NCBI RefSeq assembly: GCF_019578655.1
Contig: NC_063260.1
Location: 21,414,888 to 21,478,887, forward strand
DNA: 64,000 nucleotides
Source: Ricinus communis
Lineage: Eukaryota > Streptophyta > Magnoliopsida > Malpighiales > Euphorbiaceae
Reading direction: 5' to 3'
Shown: positions 36,413-49,895 of the stretch, piece after piece
Layout: each line of letters starts with the position of its first letter
How positions within the stretch are numbered: the first letter of the stretch is position 1
Translations under genes and position numbers: made by a program
Notes under the pieces: generated by a model
Database searches by the model: none
Told to the model about the DNA's origin: nothing
The model's input: the letters and a program-made list of their open reading frames with translations, nothing else

Positions 36413-39400
36413 TCAACTTAATGACGAGGAATCTGCCAGCTCCTTTAAGAGTGTGACAACATCTTCTGAAGTTCCAAGGAGATATCTAGCATTTGATCGC
36501 TTTCGTGAAACAGCACAAGAGAAGTAGTTCTCCCCCTTGAGATCAAGTACAGAAGAACCCTCATGCACTGAAATCCTCTCGCGTACAATAGGTCGCCAAG
36601 CAGCACTGCCGATACTGCTCTTTTCTAGAGTTGACAAAGAGCGCTGTTTCTTAAGGTGAGCCTTGGAACGGCTTTTACCGCAGGGAATCTTTGGCAAAGG
36701 TGAAACAAGATGGTCCGGTGACCTGGATCGTGCTACAGCAGGTGATTCAATAGGAAGCTCTGGCTCGAAAAAGGTATAGATATCTTCATCCTGAACCAAT
36801 GAATCCAAAAATAAACTATTGCTTACACTATGAATTATAAGTGCTTCAAAGACAATGTTTTGTTCTAGAGTGGAGCACAAGACGCAACAGGCATGATAAC
36901 CGTAGCTTCTTGTAGAAGTTTACAGATCAATACTTAATTACATACTATGCCATCCCATCTACAGCAACAATATACCATGCTATTACCGAATGCGCCAGAA
37001 AATTGTCTGTGCTTCAGAAATGGCAGGGTTACTGGAAAGTTGTTCATGAAGGTATAACCCATATTTCGTCAGTAAGATTTTCCAACTTACATTGAATTCA
37101 AGTTCTATTAGCAAGTGGAAAAGTTGCACTTCTAGAAAATCCTAAACTCGTTCAAGTAAAGGGAACTTCTACACTAACCTTTTCTTTTTTTTAACAAGTG
37201 AACTCTTTACCTTCTAATAATTAAGTTTGAAATGGAAAATTATAATAAGAAAGGACAAATTTAGAAATAAAGTAAAAATATAATGCAACTTCAAATTAAC
37301 CTATATCTATCCCAGTTAAAGTTGGACCAATCCTAATTGGGTTGGCCACTCTGCAGGTGGCCCCTGCAGCCTAAAAACAACGCTACGCTTAACTTGCTCT
37401 TAGGCCTAACCAAATTACAGCTTATCTTTGGTTGGATGACCATTAATCTATCTTGGACCAATATATTGGCAATACGTTGCACAGGCCCATGTTTGCCCAT
37501 GCTTTTCCCAGGCCGACCAATCACATACAAGTGCCAAACTGTCAATTCTAGGTGTTGACAAAAGCGTGTCCTCACTGCACCTTCCTACTGTGAGAAAATG
37601 CATTCTTACTTCCATTGTTTCGAAGAATAGGCTGTTCCCTTGTTTCCTTTCTGGAATCTTGCATCAGTACGACTGGCAATGTAGTCATGATTCATCTACA
37701 TATTAATTTTTCATTTGATGACTGGGCTAGCCATTAAATAAAACTTGACAAATCAGCCAGAACCTATGATATCAGAGGCTAGCCCGGAACCTACTGACTA
37801 CTGAGCATATTTTATTTAATCCATAACTGAATAATAATCAGCATCAAAAGAATATGAATGAAGATAATTTTAGAGCATAACAAGGGAATAATCCCTTTAA
37901 TATTAAACAATACTAAAGATCATTCCACTATTTAAAGGTGCTGGTTGAGTATCACTAACTGTACTGAACGTGAAATTGAAGGTTACTAAAAGCACCATAC
38001 AAGGGAAAAGGAATTATACCTTTGCCAGAAAGTGGCCAACACAGAGCACATAATCAATGGGTGCTTTCATGCCTTGGTTATGAACAATTTCACCTAAAAT
38101 ACGATCTATTGCTGCACCCTGTAATAGTTGGAACAATCACATGAGTAATGTGGTTCTGGTTAATCACATAGCAGAGTTGTGGGTCTAATAGCAAATCACA
38201 GGCACATACCTTTGTAACACCAACTGCTCGAACCTCAACAGATCGGCCACCTTGAACAACATCAACAGCTGCATTAGAGATTGGGCCTGTCCAGAGATGC
38301 TGCAGCATATCCCTTGCTTGAAGCCTTCCAAACTCTACATCTGAATTTTTCATACTAAAGAAAATTAAACAAACGAATTGTTATAAAAACTGCTAATTAT
38401 TTTTTCCAACAGAATATACATATGCATATGCATCTCCCTATATATGCATATGCATGAAGGAATATGTGCTTTAGTACCTATATATACACATAAAATTCAT
38501 CCATTTATAAGCACATCTAAAATTTTCACAGAAAACCTTTCCAAATCCATAATTTCCTTCACTTGGACGACAGAACTACAGACAAAGTGGATAACATAGT
38601 TTACATGATAAGTACCTGCATACTTGTAATTCCATACAAGAGAAGTTTCACGAAGCTCAAAATGAGATCGAGGTGTTCTTTCTGTAAAATACTCGAAAAC
38701 ATGCTGAAATCATAAATAAACATAGGAAGTTTAGGGTCCGGCAGACCTCAGATGAAATAGCCATTTCCTGGTGAATCTCACATACCTTTACACTGTCAAC
38801 CCAATCCATATTGAGATTTTCTGGCATTGTTGTCATCCATTCTCCCCTTGTAAGCCGTAAAAACATCCCATTTTCTGCTGCCAACCACATATTGTATTCT
38901 CCAAAATTCTGCACAAGAAGTTGTTAGTCTGGAAGCATAATATGCAAAGGGCTAGGACGGTAACTTGAGAAAGGAGAGTACTTCATCCAGAATGGTTCTA
39001 TCACTTCCACTGAGGACAACAACAGTTGTCTTTTCATCACTGCAAAGTTTCCTTAAGGGTTCTTTTAACTCTGGGTGCAATCTAGGCTCCATTTCTCTAA
39101 TTTGACCACCCCTTCTTCCTAAGGTGTCAACTAGTTCAGTTAAAGTTGCATTAAATCCCTGTAATAAGATGCACGGAGATGAAGGTGATTTAACAAAAAT
39201 ATCCTACAAATGCAAATAAAAATTATATATATAAATTATACAGATTACAATAACCACTTCACAGACTTGTAAACAGCTTTGTTAGACAGATAGCAATCTT
39301 TCATCATCAATATCATCTCCATAAACTTTAGCAATTACTGATAAAAATAGGCAGTCAGCTCTGGGTTGCTCAATTAAATTGCAGTATCCAAAAATAGATT

Positions 39401-42400
39401 CCATAGAAGTACACCAGGGCACTATAGGAAATAAAAGAAGATCAATCAACATGATTTTCTACCCTTTGTACATTGGTATCACTTTCTTGGTGGACTTTCA
39501 GTTATTTTTCCTTTGTCATTTGAAAACTAATTCATTTAAGGTTACGTAAGACCACATTAAAAAAATTGGAAGCAAGGGTGTTTCAAATTTATTTTTTAAA
39601 AAATATTCATCTCACTAACATCACTACATTACATCATTCATCTCTAACATTCACTTAAAAAAGAGTGTGAAAAGAAAAATGAAGTCTAGAAACTCAATTC
39701 ACGAGATCACATTACTATAGTTATATGGCCATTTCATATTTTGATGTTGTAAGAGGTTCAAGGACATACCAGGATGAGCAAACGATTATTTGATATCAAA
39801 TATCGTTCAATTGCAATTTGGTGAGGAAGCAAGGGCAGGACTTGTCTTGTTCTTAACTGAGCTTCGACAATGGTATCATTGAGTTCACTGCAAAAGGTGA
39901 ACTTCATAATTAGAACTAAATGACAGAACATAAAGAGAAATTTTTTCACTGCTATGCATAATACACAAATACTTAATTTAAAGAATAAGACAACAATTAG
40001 AAAAAAATAACATGAAAATGAATGATAATAAACATTAATAGCAATATCTGCATATCTGAGCTCTATGAATAATACATAATATAGATTTCTAGCATGCGTG
40101 ATACAGCCACTGAAAGAGTTTTTCTTTTTTCTTTTCCTTTTCCAGAATTAGAATTTGAGATTTAAACCCAAGAAAACATAAAAGGTCTCAGCAATGAGAT
40201 ACAGTGAGCACCTTACAAAGGTTGCAGCCCACTCTTGCGATGTGTGAGTTGTCACATGCCTGAAATTATGGTTGTGCCTTTTTTCTCTTTCATCCGCTGG
40301 CATATTCAAAGCATAACCAATCGACGCAGCTACTTCTGTAATATTCCATGGGTTCACCAGAAGAGCACCAGCACCAAGAGACTGTGCTGCTCCTGCAAAC
40401 TAGAAATTGAAGAAAGGCAAATGTAAAATTAAAAAATAGATTTTCTCAACCACATTATTTGCCTCAGTAAAATAAGAATGATGAATCCAAGTACCATTTT
40501 TCTTTGTTTCTTTTAAGCTCATTTTGCAATGCAATCCCAGAAAAGCGAGAGAGCATTTTCCAAATCACATGCCAGGGTATAAGTTAGAAGAAAACAGCTT
40601 TTTGTACCTACTAATAGAACTTTGTAGCTCCTCAAAACCTATATTCACCATGGTTCTTTAACTGACAACAGCTAAATTCCAATAGTTTTCTGATGGTATG
40701 ATTACTAGAAAGATTTTCGCTTTAAAATTTTCTCCACTATCTGACACAAAATTTCGCGTAAAACTAGTATTTCCAAAGACACTATAACAAGATATCCTTC
40801 CCAAACCTTATGTAACAATAATTCTGAAAGTTTACATGCTCATTTGCTCAATTGCCCGAATCTAAGAGTGTTGCAATATGCAATTGCGCATTTGGGATCG
40901 ACACTTGCTATTGATACTCGACCTACATTAATCCTCTATAAAAGTCCAAACTCATAGGCAGGTGCAACCTTTAATTCTAGAAATCTCTCATTTACACCCA
41001 AGAACAAAGACTGTAGACTGTACCACAATGAGCAACCGAGATCATCTGGATATACGGTCAAGCTTTGGGAATGAACTACCTAAGATTTGTATTTTTTAAC
41101 TTCCTCCAAGACATGGACCAACTATGGATAAAGAAGGAGTGGGCATGTTACGCTATAGCTGACACTTCTAGATTGATTTAATTTAGCAAGAAGTATAAAA
41201 TATGAAGCATAAAAACAATTCCTGGAGGATGACATCGGCTGTATCCTTCAGATCTTAATCCTCTTGCAACGATACGGACTCGAGGAGATTTAAAAAATTT
41301 AATTACCTCACTCAGAATGAGGACCCCTTTCTTGAATGCTTGGCAGGCAACAAACTCGTAACTCACAAGATTCATTCCATCTCTTAAAGATGTAACAAGT
41401 GCCACATCTGGATTAGAAAATTTGAAATTTAGAAAGAGAGTAAGAAAGAATCATTTATGTTCAAGCCTCAAAAAAATGCAAATGATCCATATAGCTAATG
41501 GCAGCATCAATGTTCAAGCCTCATATCAATATGACTTCCAACAACCATATAAATGTGATCCATTCAATAAATTGATTGGAACCCCACCCAAAACCCCCAC
41601 CCCATCAAAACGTATATAAATCAAAGAATAGGAGCACAAAAGGTGAAAATAATGTTGATAAATAATATCTTAATATTACCTAGAACATCTTATTGTAAAA
41701 TTTACATGTAATTAAACGCTTCCTAATTATTTCCTTCTGAAACTATATCAGTTCATTCATTATGTTTTGAAGAAGCAAAGATGAAAAAAATAAAAAACCC
41801 AATTAGTTATTGAACAAGAAAGCATCCAAAACAAAATTACTATTCCAATAAAAACAGGATCATAAACTTAAAAGAAAAGCGTACCGGTAACAGCATATAG
41901 TGCACACAATGCATGAAAATCAAGAGATCGATCCTGTAACAGCGTAGCAAATGCGTTAGATGTTGTTACATGATAAGTCAAAAACTAAAGGGGCTAAAAA
42001 AAATATGTTATTAAATTCTAAGAGAAGGTTTTTACTGATTCATATTTTTAAGATATATAATGCCATGCCTCATCATGTACCGAGTGCCAATTCATTGCAT
42101 AGTGAATAACAAATCAAAACATTTTATCTTGCTGAGCTTTCATAGTTCCAAGCACAAATGTCAACAGAGAAGAGGATAATTTTGGAATGGAGGTATTGGA
42201 AAATTTTGGTGAATTGTTCATTTTGATATCCGGTTTAAAGATGTATGCTTCCGGTCCTTTTATTGGCTACAGGAAGACAGTGCAGTTTCCGCTTCTCCTA
42301 TCTATTGTGGATGGAAGCTCTGGACTATTCCTTCCATCATGCAGTTCTAGTGACAAGAATGAAATTACTAACATATGGACGAACCAGATGATGTATTGGA

Positions 42401-45400
42401 ACAGCTGTAAGAGTTCCAAATCTTCCATTAATGCGTCCCACAATCTCATGAACCTGGCTTGTGAGCTTTTGATCTGTAAACACAAAACTAATCAGTCAAT
42501 ACTAGATCTCAATCCAAAATAATATAGGAATTAGGGAAAGAGGAAAAGAGAGTAAAAAATGAATGAGATCTGTGCTAAAAATTGCAATAAATTCCAGAGA
42601 AGAAATACCATTGCTACATCTAAAGTACAAACGTTCTTCTAGAAATGGAACATAATATGCTAGCTACAGTTTTTTTTTTCCTATTAATCTTGTTTGTTTA
42701 GTATTTCTTTGTTCTTTTCCAATTCTCTTTTTTAATTGATATTCTTTCATGATTTCAAATAGCTGTCCCAGATATTACAAACATAACAAAACAAGGTTAA
42801 AAAATATCCAGTTATCTAAGGTATTATCCTACATTACATCATTACACCTATCTTTCCATAAAACCTTTTCTAATAAATAATTTAATGCAATAGGAAATCA
42901 ACTCATACTTAACTGGCATCTTCCAGATCTTCATTATTTCTTCAACATATTGCACTAAGACCTATTTCTTAACTGGAACTGGATTGATAAACAGCATTCG
43001 AAATCTAAATCTGAGTTCCAGGTCCTATAACTAAAGCCCCCATCATATGTAATACACCTCTATTCATAACTTCAGATAGGAGAAAGCATGCAGTTACATA
43101 TATATAGTGGAGAATATAAATTACACTCAGGAACATCTGTCCTTGTTGGTACAGCAATTTGCAGCAAAACTACTTTATCACGCCAGTCAGGATTTTCCTC
43201 AAGGAACTCTTCAAATGCCAAAATCTTCTGGGGAATTCCTTTGATCATATCAAGACGATCAACTCCTAACATTACCTGCCCATAAAAGTAACTGCCAGTA
43301 ATCAAAGAGTAAAACCAGGTAAAACTGGTAAATCTAAGACTGCACAAATGCGAACTAGGAATAATTGACTTGAGTTTACAAGACTGGATAAATTATTTGA
43401 TCATGTTAGATTAGCCAACACCTTCCATTATGTTCACATGGTCAAATAGTTACAGGACTACTAATAAGATAAATCTCACATATAACAAGAAGACCCAAAC
43501 CTTTCTGCCAGCAAATCTTTCCTTCAGTTCTTTCATGTGTTCCTGGACCTGAGGGAGTTCAAGAGCTCGGATGAACCGGTCGGAATCTATCCCGATAGGA
43601 AACTGTAGTTTCAATCTCCCAAAAACAAAATGTTGACATCATGAGGAAGGATCAGAGTGTTGAAATGCACTGATATGTAACTCTGAGAAGATCCATTATA
43701 AAGCAACATGTTTGCAGGTGCGTAGATAAAGAAAGAACAAGTGGTCAGCTAATATACCGCAGCCACACGAGTTAGTTTTCCCTGATCCTCTACTCCTTCA
43801 GGTGTACCCTCAAGTCCAAGGATGCGGGTACAAGCACTGACAAAATGTCTCGCATAATCATATGTGTGGAAACTGGAATGAGATCCAACCATTAGAAACT
43901 AAGACCTGGAAAATAGCTCTTCTACTGAGTTAAAATTATGTGTTAGCAAGATCCTCATTAATTCTGACCAGAATGTGCCACAGCTGAAACCATGTGGTTT
44001 ATTCATAAGCATAGATAAAGAGGGCAGGTAAAAATCATTTTCCTCCTAACATGCAGGATTAGACAAGGAGCGTCAAGCATAGCCAACTGAAAATAATTTC
44101 TAGTCTGTCAGCAATAAATTCTGATTCCTAGAGTTCTTGAATATCATGCCAATGCATGGAGCACAATGAATAAATAATCATATGTTTTGTCTGCAGGGAA
44201 ACAGGTAAGAAGACTGATGTACAATGATCTATGCAAGGCCAATGACAACATCAAATCCTAAGCTGTACTATCAACGACTTACCCAACTAAATCAGCAGCA
44301 AGAACAGATCTCAACAACTCTGTGCGAGATGGTAGCATCCTATGTATTTCTGAGGAAGGAAAGGGTGTGTGGAGAAACCAACCAACTTTCATATTACTGT
44401 TATGTTCTTTCAGACATTTGGGAAGAAACATTAGGTGATAATCATGACACCAAACAACATCTCCCTCTTCGTAATGTTCATTTACAACATCAGCAAACAT
44501 TTGGTTAGCCTTCTTGTATGCATCAAACTGAGACTGAAAACTACGGGTGGTTGCTAGGCGGTCTTCTTGTGGAAGTCCAAGATAATGGAAAAGCGGCCAC
44601 AGAATGTTGTTACAATAACCATTATAATATTGATGAACAACATCTTCATCAAGAAAAACTGGGATGCATCTCTGCAATTAATATAGCAAAATTAGGAAGA
44701 GAGGGATTGAGCACATGAATTTGGAGGAGAAGGTACTGGAATGGGAAACTGGGACAAATAGTTATTAACATAGTTCTTCAAGATCATAGAAAATAAATAC
44801 AGGGAACTTAGATTCGAACAAAGACTTTAGGACCTTTTCAGCCAAAGCCTTAGTTAGTGCTTTTTGCCCAATTTCATCATGTACATTTACACCAGCCCAG
44901 CCAATCCATCTGGCATCAAATTCTTTCACACCTTCAAGAAAATAATAAGGCATCAAACTGTATGCACTTAAGAAGTAAAAAGTGAATAAGAAATGGAAAA
45001 GACAGGGGAATAACCTGCATGAAACAATTTAAACAAAACCATAGCAAAAGATAATCATACATAAAAAGTAACTGCATAACCCCACAGGAACTGAAAAGCT
45101 GGTCAAGAAAGAATGTTAGCTATAACTCACCCAAAAGTGCACTGACCAGACCCCCTACACTTATCTCAAGTTGCCATGAATCCTCACCCCGCCTGACTGC
45201 AGACACTGGCAACCTGTTGGCAACCACTAACAAACGTTGTTTTGGATGTCCATCTGGCCATTCACATCCATCAACCCCCTCTAATAATGTTCCCTCATGA
45301 AGTGGACCACTATTTTCAGTCTCATTTAAAACTGAATCATTGGCGAAGAGCTCTTCTACGATATCTTCACCTAAATCATCATTTGAATTGAAAATCCTGT

Positions 45401-45497
45401 TGAATTTTCGAAGCTCCCTATCGCGCAAAAGCCTTTCCAATCTAGTTCTGGGAGTGACGGGAGCACAACTGTTGCCTGGCATATGCTTGTTTAGCAT
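36413..45497 (-). CDS. TPS1: Class I alpha,alpha-trehalose-phosphate synthase (TPS1)
   Basis: Seventeen coding exons total 2763 nt, giving 920 aa: 45497-45131, 44931-44834, 44671-44283, 43872-43758, 43602-43501, 43275-43125, 42473-42385, 41933-41885, 41407-41307, 40399-40212, 39887-39770, 39158-38982, 38908-38786, 38703-38616, 38340-38210, 38118-38020 and 36790-36413. The enzyme makes trehalose-6-phosphate from UDP-glucose and glucose-6-phosphate, a sucrose-status signal needed in plant embryogenesis and flowering. The N-terminal extension has [14 protein letters not shown], the plant class I regulatory segment. The GT20 domain shows [59 protein letters not shown] and [18 protein letters not shown] phosphatase-like domain follows ([15 protein letters not shown]) but its first catalytic Asp is replaced. 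The Ser/Arg/Lys-rich tail (about the last 125 aa) is encoded by the final exon. Translation may instead start six codons in, at MPGNSCAP (45482), as in other plants. Confidence 0.95.
36791..38019 (-). other. Large last intron of TPS1 with a GC-richer insert
   Basis: This 1.2-kb intron separates the phosphatase-like domain from the C-terminal tail exon. Inside it, 37325-37575 is richer in G+C and contains a CTGCAGG/CCTGCAG hairpin pair near 37353-37371. Several GGCC and TTGGACCAAT motifs are also present. It may be an old insertion. No protein similarity is seen in either strand. Confidence 0.4.
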
Positions 45498-45504
45498 CAA
45501 AACC

Positions 45505-46290
45505 TGCAATTTAGAAACTGTAGTCCTTGACATGGTATGTTATTTTCATCTAAGAACTGCTTAAAGAACAGATGTTGAAGAAAAACATTTCATCGAATAC
45601 AATGCATTTTACATTATTGCATATATTGCATTGCAAGCATGGCAACATGTACATATTAATCAAATGGCAAGTTATGTTTCATCTACATTATTTTCTTTTC
45701 CAAATTCTCAATTCATGAGAATCAAAGCAATCACTCGTCAAATTATCAGTAATCTAATTAAACGATAAGGAAAAAGACGCCATAATTTAATGATACAGTA
45801 ACCCAAGAAGAAAAGATGCACTCCATGTAGATAAGTTAACACAATAACACATAAACCAATTCAGATGGATAACAAGAAGTATGAAAAACACTAAAACACT
45901 TCAAGAGAACACGATCAAAACTTCCCGTTAGAGCCAAACACCAAGAAATACTACAAGAGCGCATTTATAATGGCATTCTTTGAAATTAAAAACAAGAACC
46001 CATTTTCACAAAAACAAAAACGAACCCAGTACACAAAATATAATAAAATGAAAAAAGAGAAAGGACCCAGTTGCGTGTTGTTACCAGAATATCAAGAAAA
46101 GAAATGTAGTAGATCTCCTAAAATGGATAAAAAGCATACGTTGAAGGGCAAAGATTGAACAGAGTGAGTAGCGTTATAGTATAGCAAAAGAAGCGCGTCA
46201 GAAGGGCGCCATATGGAGACGAGAGAAAGCAAGCTGGCTAACCGATATTTTAGGAAATAGCTGTGGTGAACAAGCCAGATGTATATCACA
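45505..46290 (-). promoter_or_regulatory. Proposed TPS1 5' UTR exon, leader intron and proximal promoter
   Basis: The first coding exon is preceded by TTTCTAAATTGCAG, a strong acceptor, only 7 nt before the ATG at 45497. The leader is therefore probably spliced. A matching donor, ATATTCTGGTAACAAC, lies at about 46082, giving a leader intron of about 580 nt and a 5' exon of about 46083-46280. A weak AT-rich TATA-like stretch is near 46300. This is read from sequence only. Confidence 0.45.
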
Positions 46291-46299
46291 AAAATCTCA

Positions 46300-48000
46300 C
46301 CTCTATATTTGTATGTGATCAAAGGCAGCAAAAATTTATATGTATGTATTTATCCAAATAAAATGTTTGATAGAAGAATTGATGATGTTGGCCATGCAAA
46401 TGATAACTGAATTAAAAAAAACGATAATAAATAAATAAAAAACTTTGTTTTATTAATAATAACAATTATTATTAATTATTATTATTATACATGGAAACAA
46501 TACATGGAACCCCACTATGGAATCAAGCTAGTGAGAGAGATAATGTGAAGAGGAAGTTGTTTGTAGTATGTCCATCATTATATTTGGATTTTGGTACTTA
46601 TTCTTTTTGCCTATTACCATCAAATCTATCTGCTTCCTCATATTCCAAGGGAATATTATATTTTTCTGCCTCAGTTGATCAATATAATATATACATGCAC
46701 TAGTTTAGTATCCACGGTTTGAATTTCAAGCTAAATGTCGCACTCAAATTTTAATTTTGATACTTTAGAAGAAGGAAAAGTCATAATCAGGCCCCTAAAC
46801 TTTTTGCTTTTAGCATTGGGTCATCAAAGTATGTTTGCATTTATCAATAATTTATGAACTATTGGGAATATATAATTTTTTCTTTTGTTATTCCTTAGAA
46901 CTGCAAAATAGGAAATAATTAATCTTTTACAGTTATATAAAGAAAATAAATTTATACCACTCGAACTAAACCTCCCTGACTCCTATATGTAAACATATCA
47001 TATTACTTTCTTTTATTAATCAGATAAAAAAAAAATTGAACTTTCTGTTATGTTTATCTATATAAAATATATAACATCAGGAAATTTTTGTTGGCGCTGT
47101 GGGTTTTCGACACGTTGCATATGCATAGATTTATACGCCATGTCGAATTGATATCATATTGTTGTTTTTTGTTTAACATAATAATAAAATATAATTATTT
47201 AATACAACTTGTGATATTCCAGCAGCCTTTTTTTTTTTAAAGAAATGATAAGTGGATAGATGAAGAAAAATCGGTGAGGGAGACTGAGGGTGGTGATTAT
47301 ATAGGCTTCCCTTATTCGATTTAAAAAGTTCAGAAAAAAAGATAAAATATATTTATATAAAATAAATTTAAATATAACTTTGAAAATATCTAGAAATAAA
47401 ATTAAAAATATAAATAATTTAAAATAAAAATACCTTTCACCTTGTATGATGTTTTGTTCTATTATATTTTAACTTGATTAGTTGAATTCGACACTTATGT
47501 ATTTAAGTTATCATCTAATTAAAGTATCAAGTTTAGTTTTCTTATAATATTAAAATAAAATAATTTTGTTTTTTTGTTTTTCCATGCCTCTAGTTATTGT
47601 TTCTTTGTTTTATCTCTTATTTTTCACTTTGAACAAAATAAAACCCAAAATTGCAAGGACATGTTGCAAAACTTGCTGAAGATTCTGAAAGGGGGGGAGA
47701 TTTACAAAAGTATTTAAATAACTTTAACATTTATAAACACGTGTACTAAGAAAATCTTGAATTTTAAATCTATTATTCCATATCTAATAGATATTACATT
47801 TTTTTTATTAAAGTCTAATTTGTTATTTTAATTAATTTTTAAAAGTTATTAATTTAGTTTAATTTATTAATTGATTTTTGGCTAAATTAAATTGTTGATT
47901 AAAATTAAATAAAATAAATAGTAACATCGGCATCATTTAGAAAAATATAAAACATATGGTGGAATACTGAGAGCTATGAGTTTGAATTTCTCATTATTAA
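46300..48000. other. Intergenic AT-rich spacer
   Basis: No gene is supported. It holds ATT triplet runs near 46455-46490 and a short anonymous frame at 46491-46703. A stretch near 46780-46880 (CAGGCCCCTAAACTTTTTGC and onward) resembles the ends of non-autonomous plant transposons. AT-only blocks follow. Confidence 0.5.
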
Positions 48001-49035
48001 TGGGATAAGCACGGTGGATATAGTGTGAAGAGTGCTCATAGAGGTTTATGTGATCAAGGAGTTTCAACTTCTATAGCTAATGATTGTTGGCAGCGGGCTT
48101 GGTCGTTAATGGTCCTTCCAAAGGTCAAGAACTTCATCTGGCCTGCTTGTTGTGTTCCGACACGTGAAGGTTGAGGATTTCTGCCCGGTGTGTCAAGGTG
48201 AGAATGAATCCATTTTTCATTGCCTGGTCTCCTGTTCATTTGCTAGAAGGTGTTGGTTACAACCCAGTGTTGGTTTTATGCGAGGTACAGGGCAAGAGTT
48301 TGTGAAATGGTTTAATCTCTTATGGGGCCGTTCTAACAATGAGCAGTGTGAAATGGGGGCTGTAGTTCTTTGGTGTTCGTGCAATAATCGGAACAATATT
48401 GTGTGGAAAAGCAAAGGTCTTTCTGCCATGAGCCTGATTTCTTTTGCTGTTTCTTTTCTGCAAAAGTGGAAGACTGTTCAATCTTCTTTGGCTGCTGCAG
48501 ATGTCTGGAGTTTGATTGTTGATAAGGAAAAATGGAAAAAGCCAGGTGAGAACTTGTACAAGTGCAACGTGGATGCAGCTCTCTTTAGCTGTAACTCAGA
48601 GATTGGTCTGGGCTGCCTGTTACGATATTCCTTGGGGTGAGGCAAGGTCGTTTTCCTGGTCTTATGGATTCCGTGTGACTGCTGAAGCTATTTGCACTCG
48701 TGAAGCTCTCAGTTGGATCAAGTCGAGGTTCTTTAATCTTCCTATTCTATTAGAGTCTGACTCTCTTAATGCTTTGAAGATCCGAATTACTAGTGACGCT
48801 TACCTTGGATCTGTTATTGGTGACTGTAAAGCTCTTGCGAATGAGCTAAATCTGATTTCTTGTTCTTTTATTAGAAGATCAGAGAATAATATTGCTCATG
48901 CGTGAGCAAAACCGGTTTATTTTTTTGTCTGGTTTTAGCTTATGGAACGTGTCTATCTGTTTTCTGCTTTGTAATGTTCTTTCTTTGAATTTGCCGTACT
49001 TTAATCTTTCTTTTCTCATTAAAAAAAAAAAAAAA
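48001..49035 (+). mobile_element. 5'-truncated, frameshifted LINE (L1-type) 3' end
   Basis: Three successive frames together read as the C-terminal end of a plant LINE ORF2. Frame 1 from 48001 gives WDKHGGYSVKSAHRGL and LPKVKNFIWPACC, then a stop at 48172. The next frame gives FCPVCQGENESIFHCLVSC, the zinc-binding RVT-associated motif (zf-RVT), and then NLYKCNVDAALFS. A third frame gives AEAICTREALSWIKSR and LLESDSLNALKI, completing the D-E-D pattern of an RNase H domain. A 15-base poly(A) tail closes it at 49021-49035. The reverse transcriptase core and endonuclease are missing, and two frameshifts and stops make it dead. No flanking target duplication could be assigned. Confidence 0.8.
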
Positions 49036-49886
49036 TACAGTATCTATTCCACTATCTTTAATTGTGATCAATAATTAAATTTAATAAAATTGCATTCAAT
49101 ATTTATCAAATCATACCTAAATTGATATTTAAAAATTTAATTTAAATAGCAAAATTTCATAAAATATTTGAATCTTTTAGGTCTATTAAATTTTTTTTAC
49201 TAATTCTAGTCGAAGTTCTAGTTTTTGTTTAGTCTACTAAGTAAATATGGTGAATCGGACCTTTTAGATTTTAATATCAGCATTTTCTTATATTATTATT
49301 AATAAAAGAAAATATTGCATAACCTCGGTTCTTCAGGCTATACAAAATTCTTTTTTTAGAAAAAAAAGAAAAAAAAGGCAGTAGAATATAAATATTGAAG
49401 CCAAGTTGTAGCTAAAAGCTTTCACGAGTTCCACGTGTGGAAAAAAGAGAGGCCCCCAATCATCATCTTGCTTTTTTAATTGTTTTCCAATTTAATCGGT
49501 ATGGTACACGTACGAGTGTACTACATGAACAAACATCTTGCACCAAACTATCTAAACCAAAAAAAATCATTATTCATTTTGTTTTTGTGTTATGACTTCT
49601 GCTATCCACGAAATACTTATTAAAAAGCTAAAATTAGACCTATTCTCTTATTCCCATTTCTTTTCTCCCTTTAGTTTTCGTGATTATATATTCTTTAAAG
49701 GAAAAATACTGGTATTTTATTAATAAAGTTCAAATATTTTTATTATTCTATAAGGGCATTTCAACATTTTCTCAACCTTTTAAAATGTTGGCACGTGGCT
49801 ATTTTCATGCAGGCAGGAAGCATCTTATTCAATTGACTAATTTTTGTATTTTTAACAGTATGCATGTTTAATGGGCTTCAGTTTTG
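49036..49886. other. Spacer between LINE and Mutator-like element
   Basis: AT-rich with no gene. It contains CCACGTGTGG near 49431 (palindromic, G-box core) and GTTGGCACGTGGC near 49788. No nearby gene start explains them. Confidence 0.5.
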
Positions 49887-49895
49887 ATATTTTCT

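Noticed and set aside
37333..37575. Overlapping open frames on both strands in the last TPS1 intron
   Set aside because: Both strands are open because the segment is GC-richer. No similarity is seen and it lies inside an intron.
46491..46703. 70-codon plus-strand frame
   Set aside because: Begins in an ATT repeat and shows no family signature. The TPS1 promoter side offers no support.
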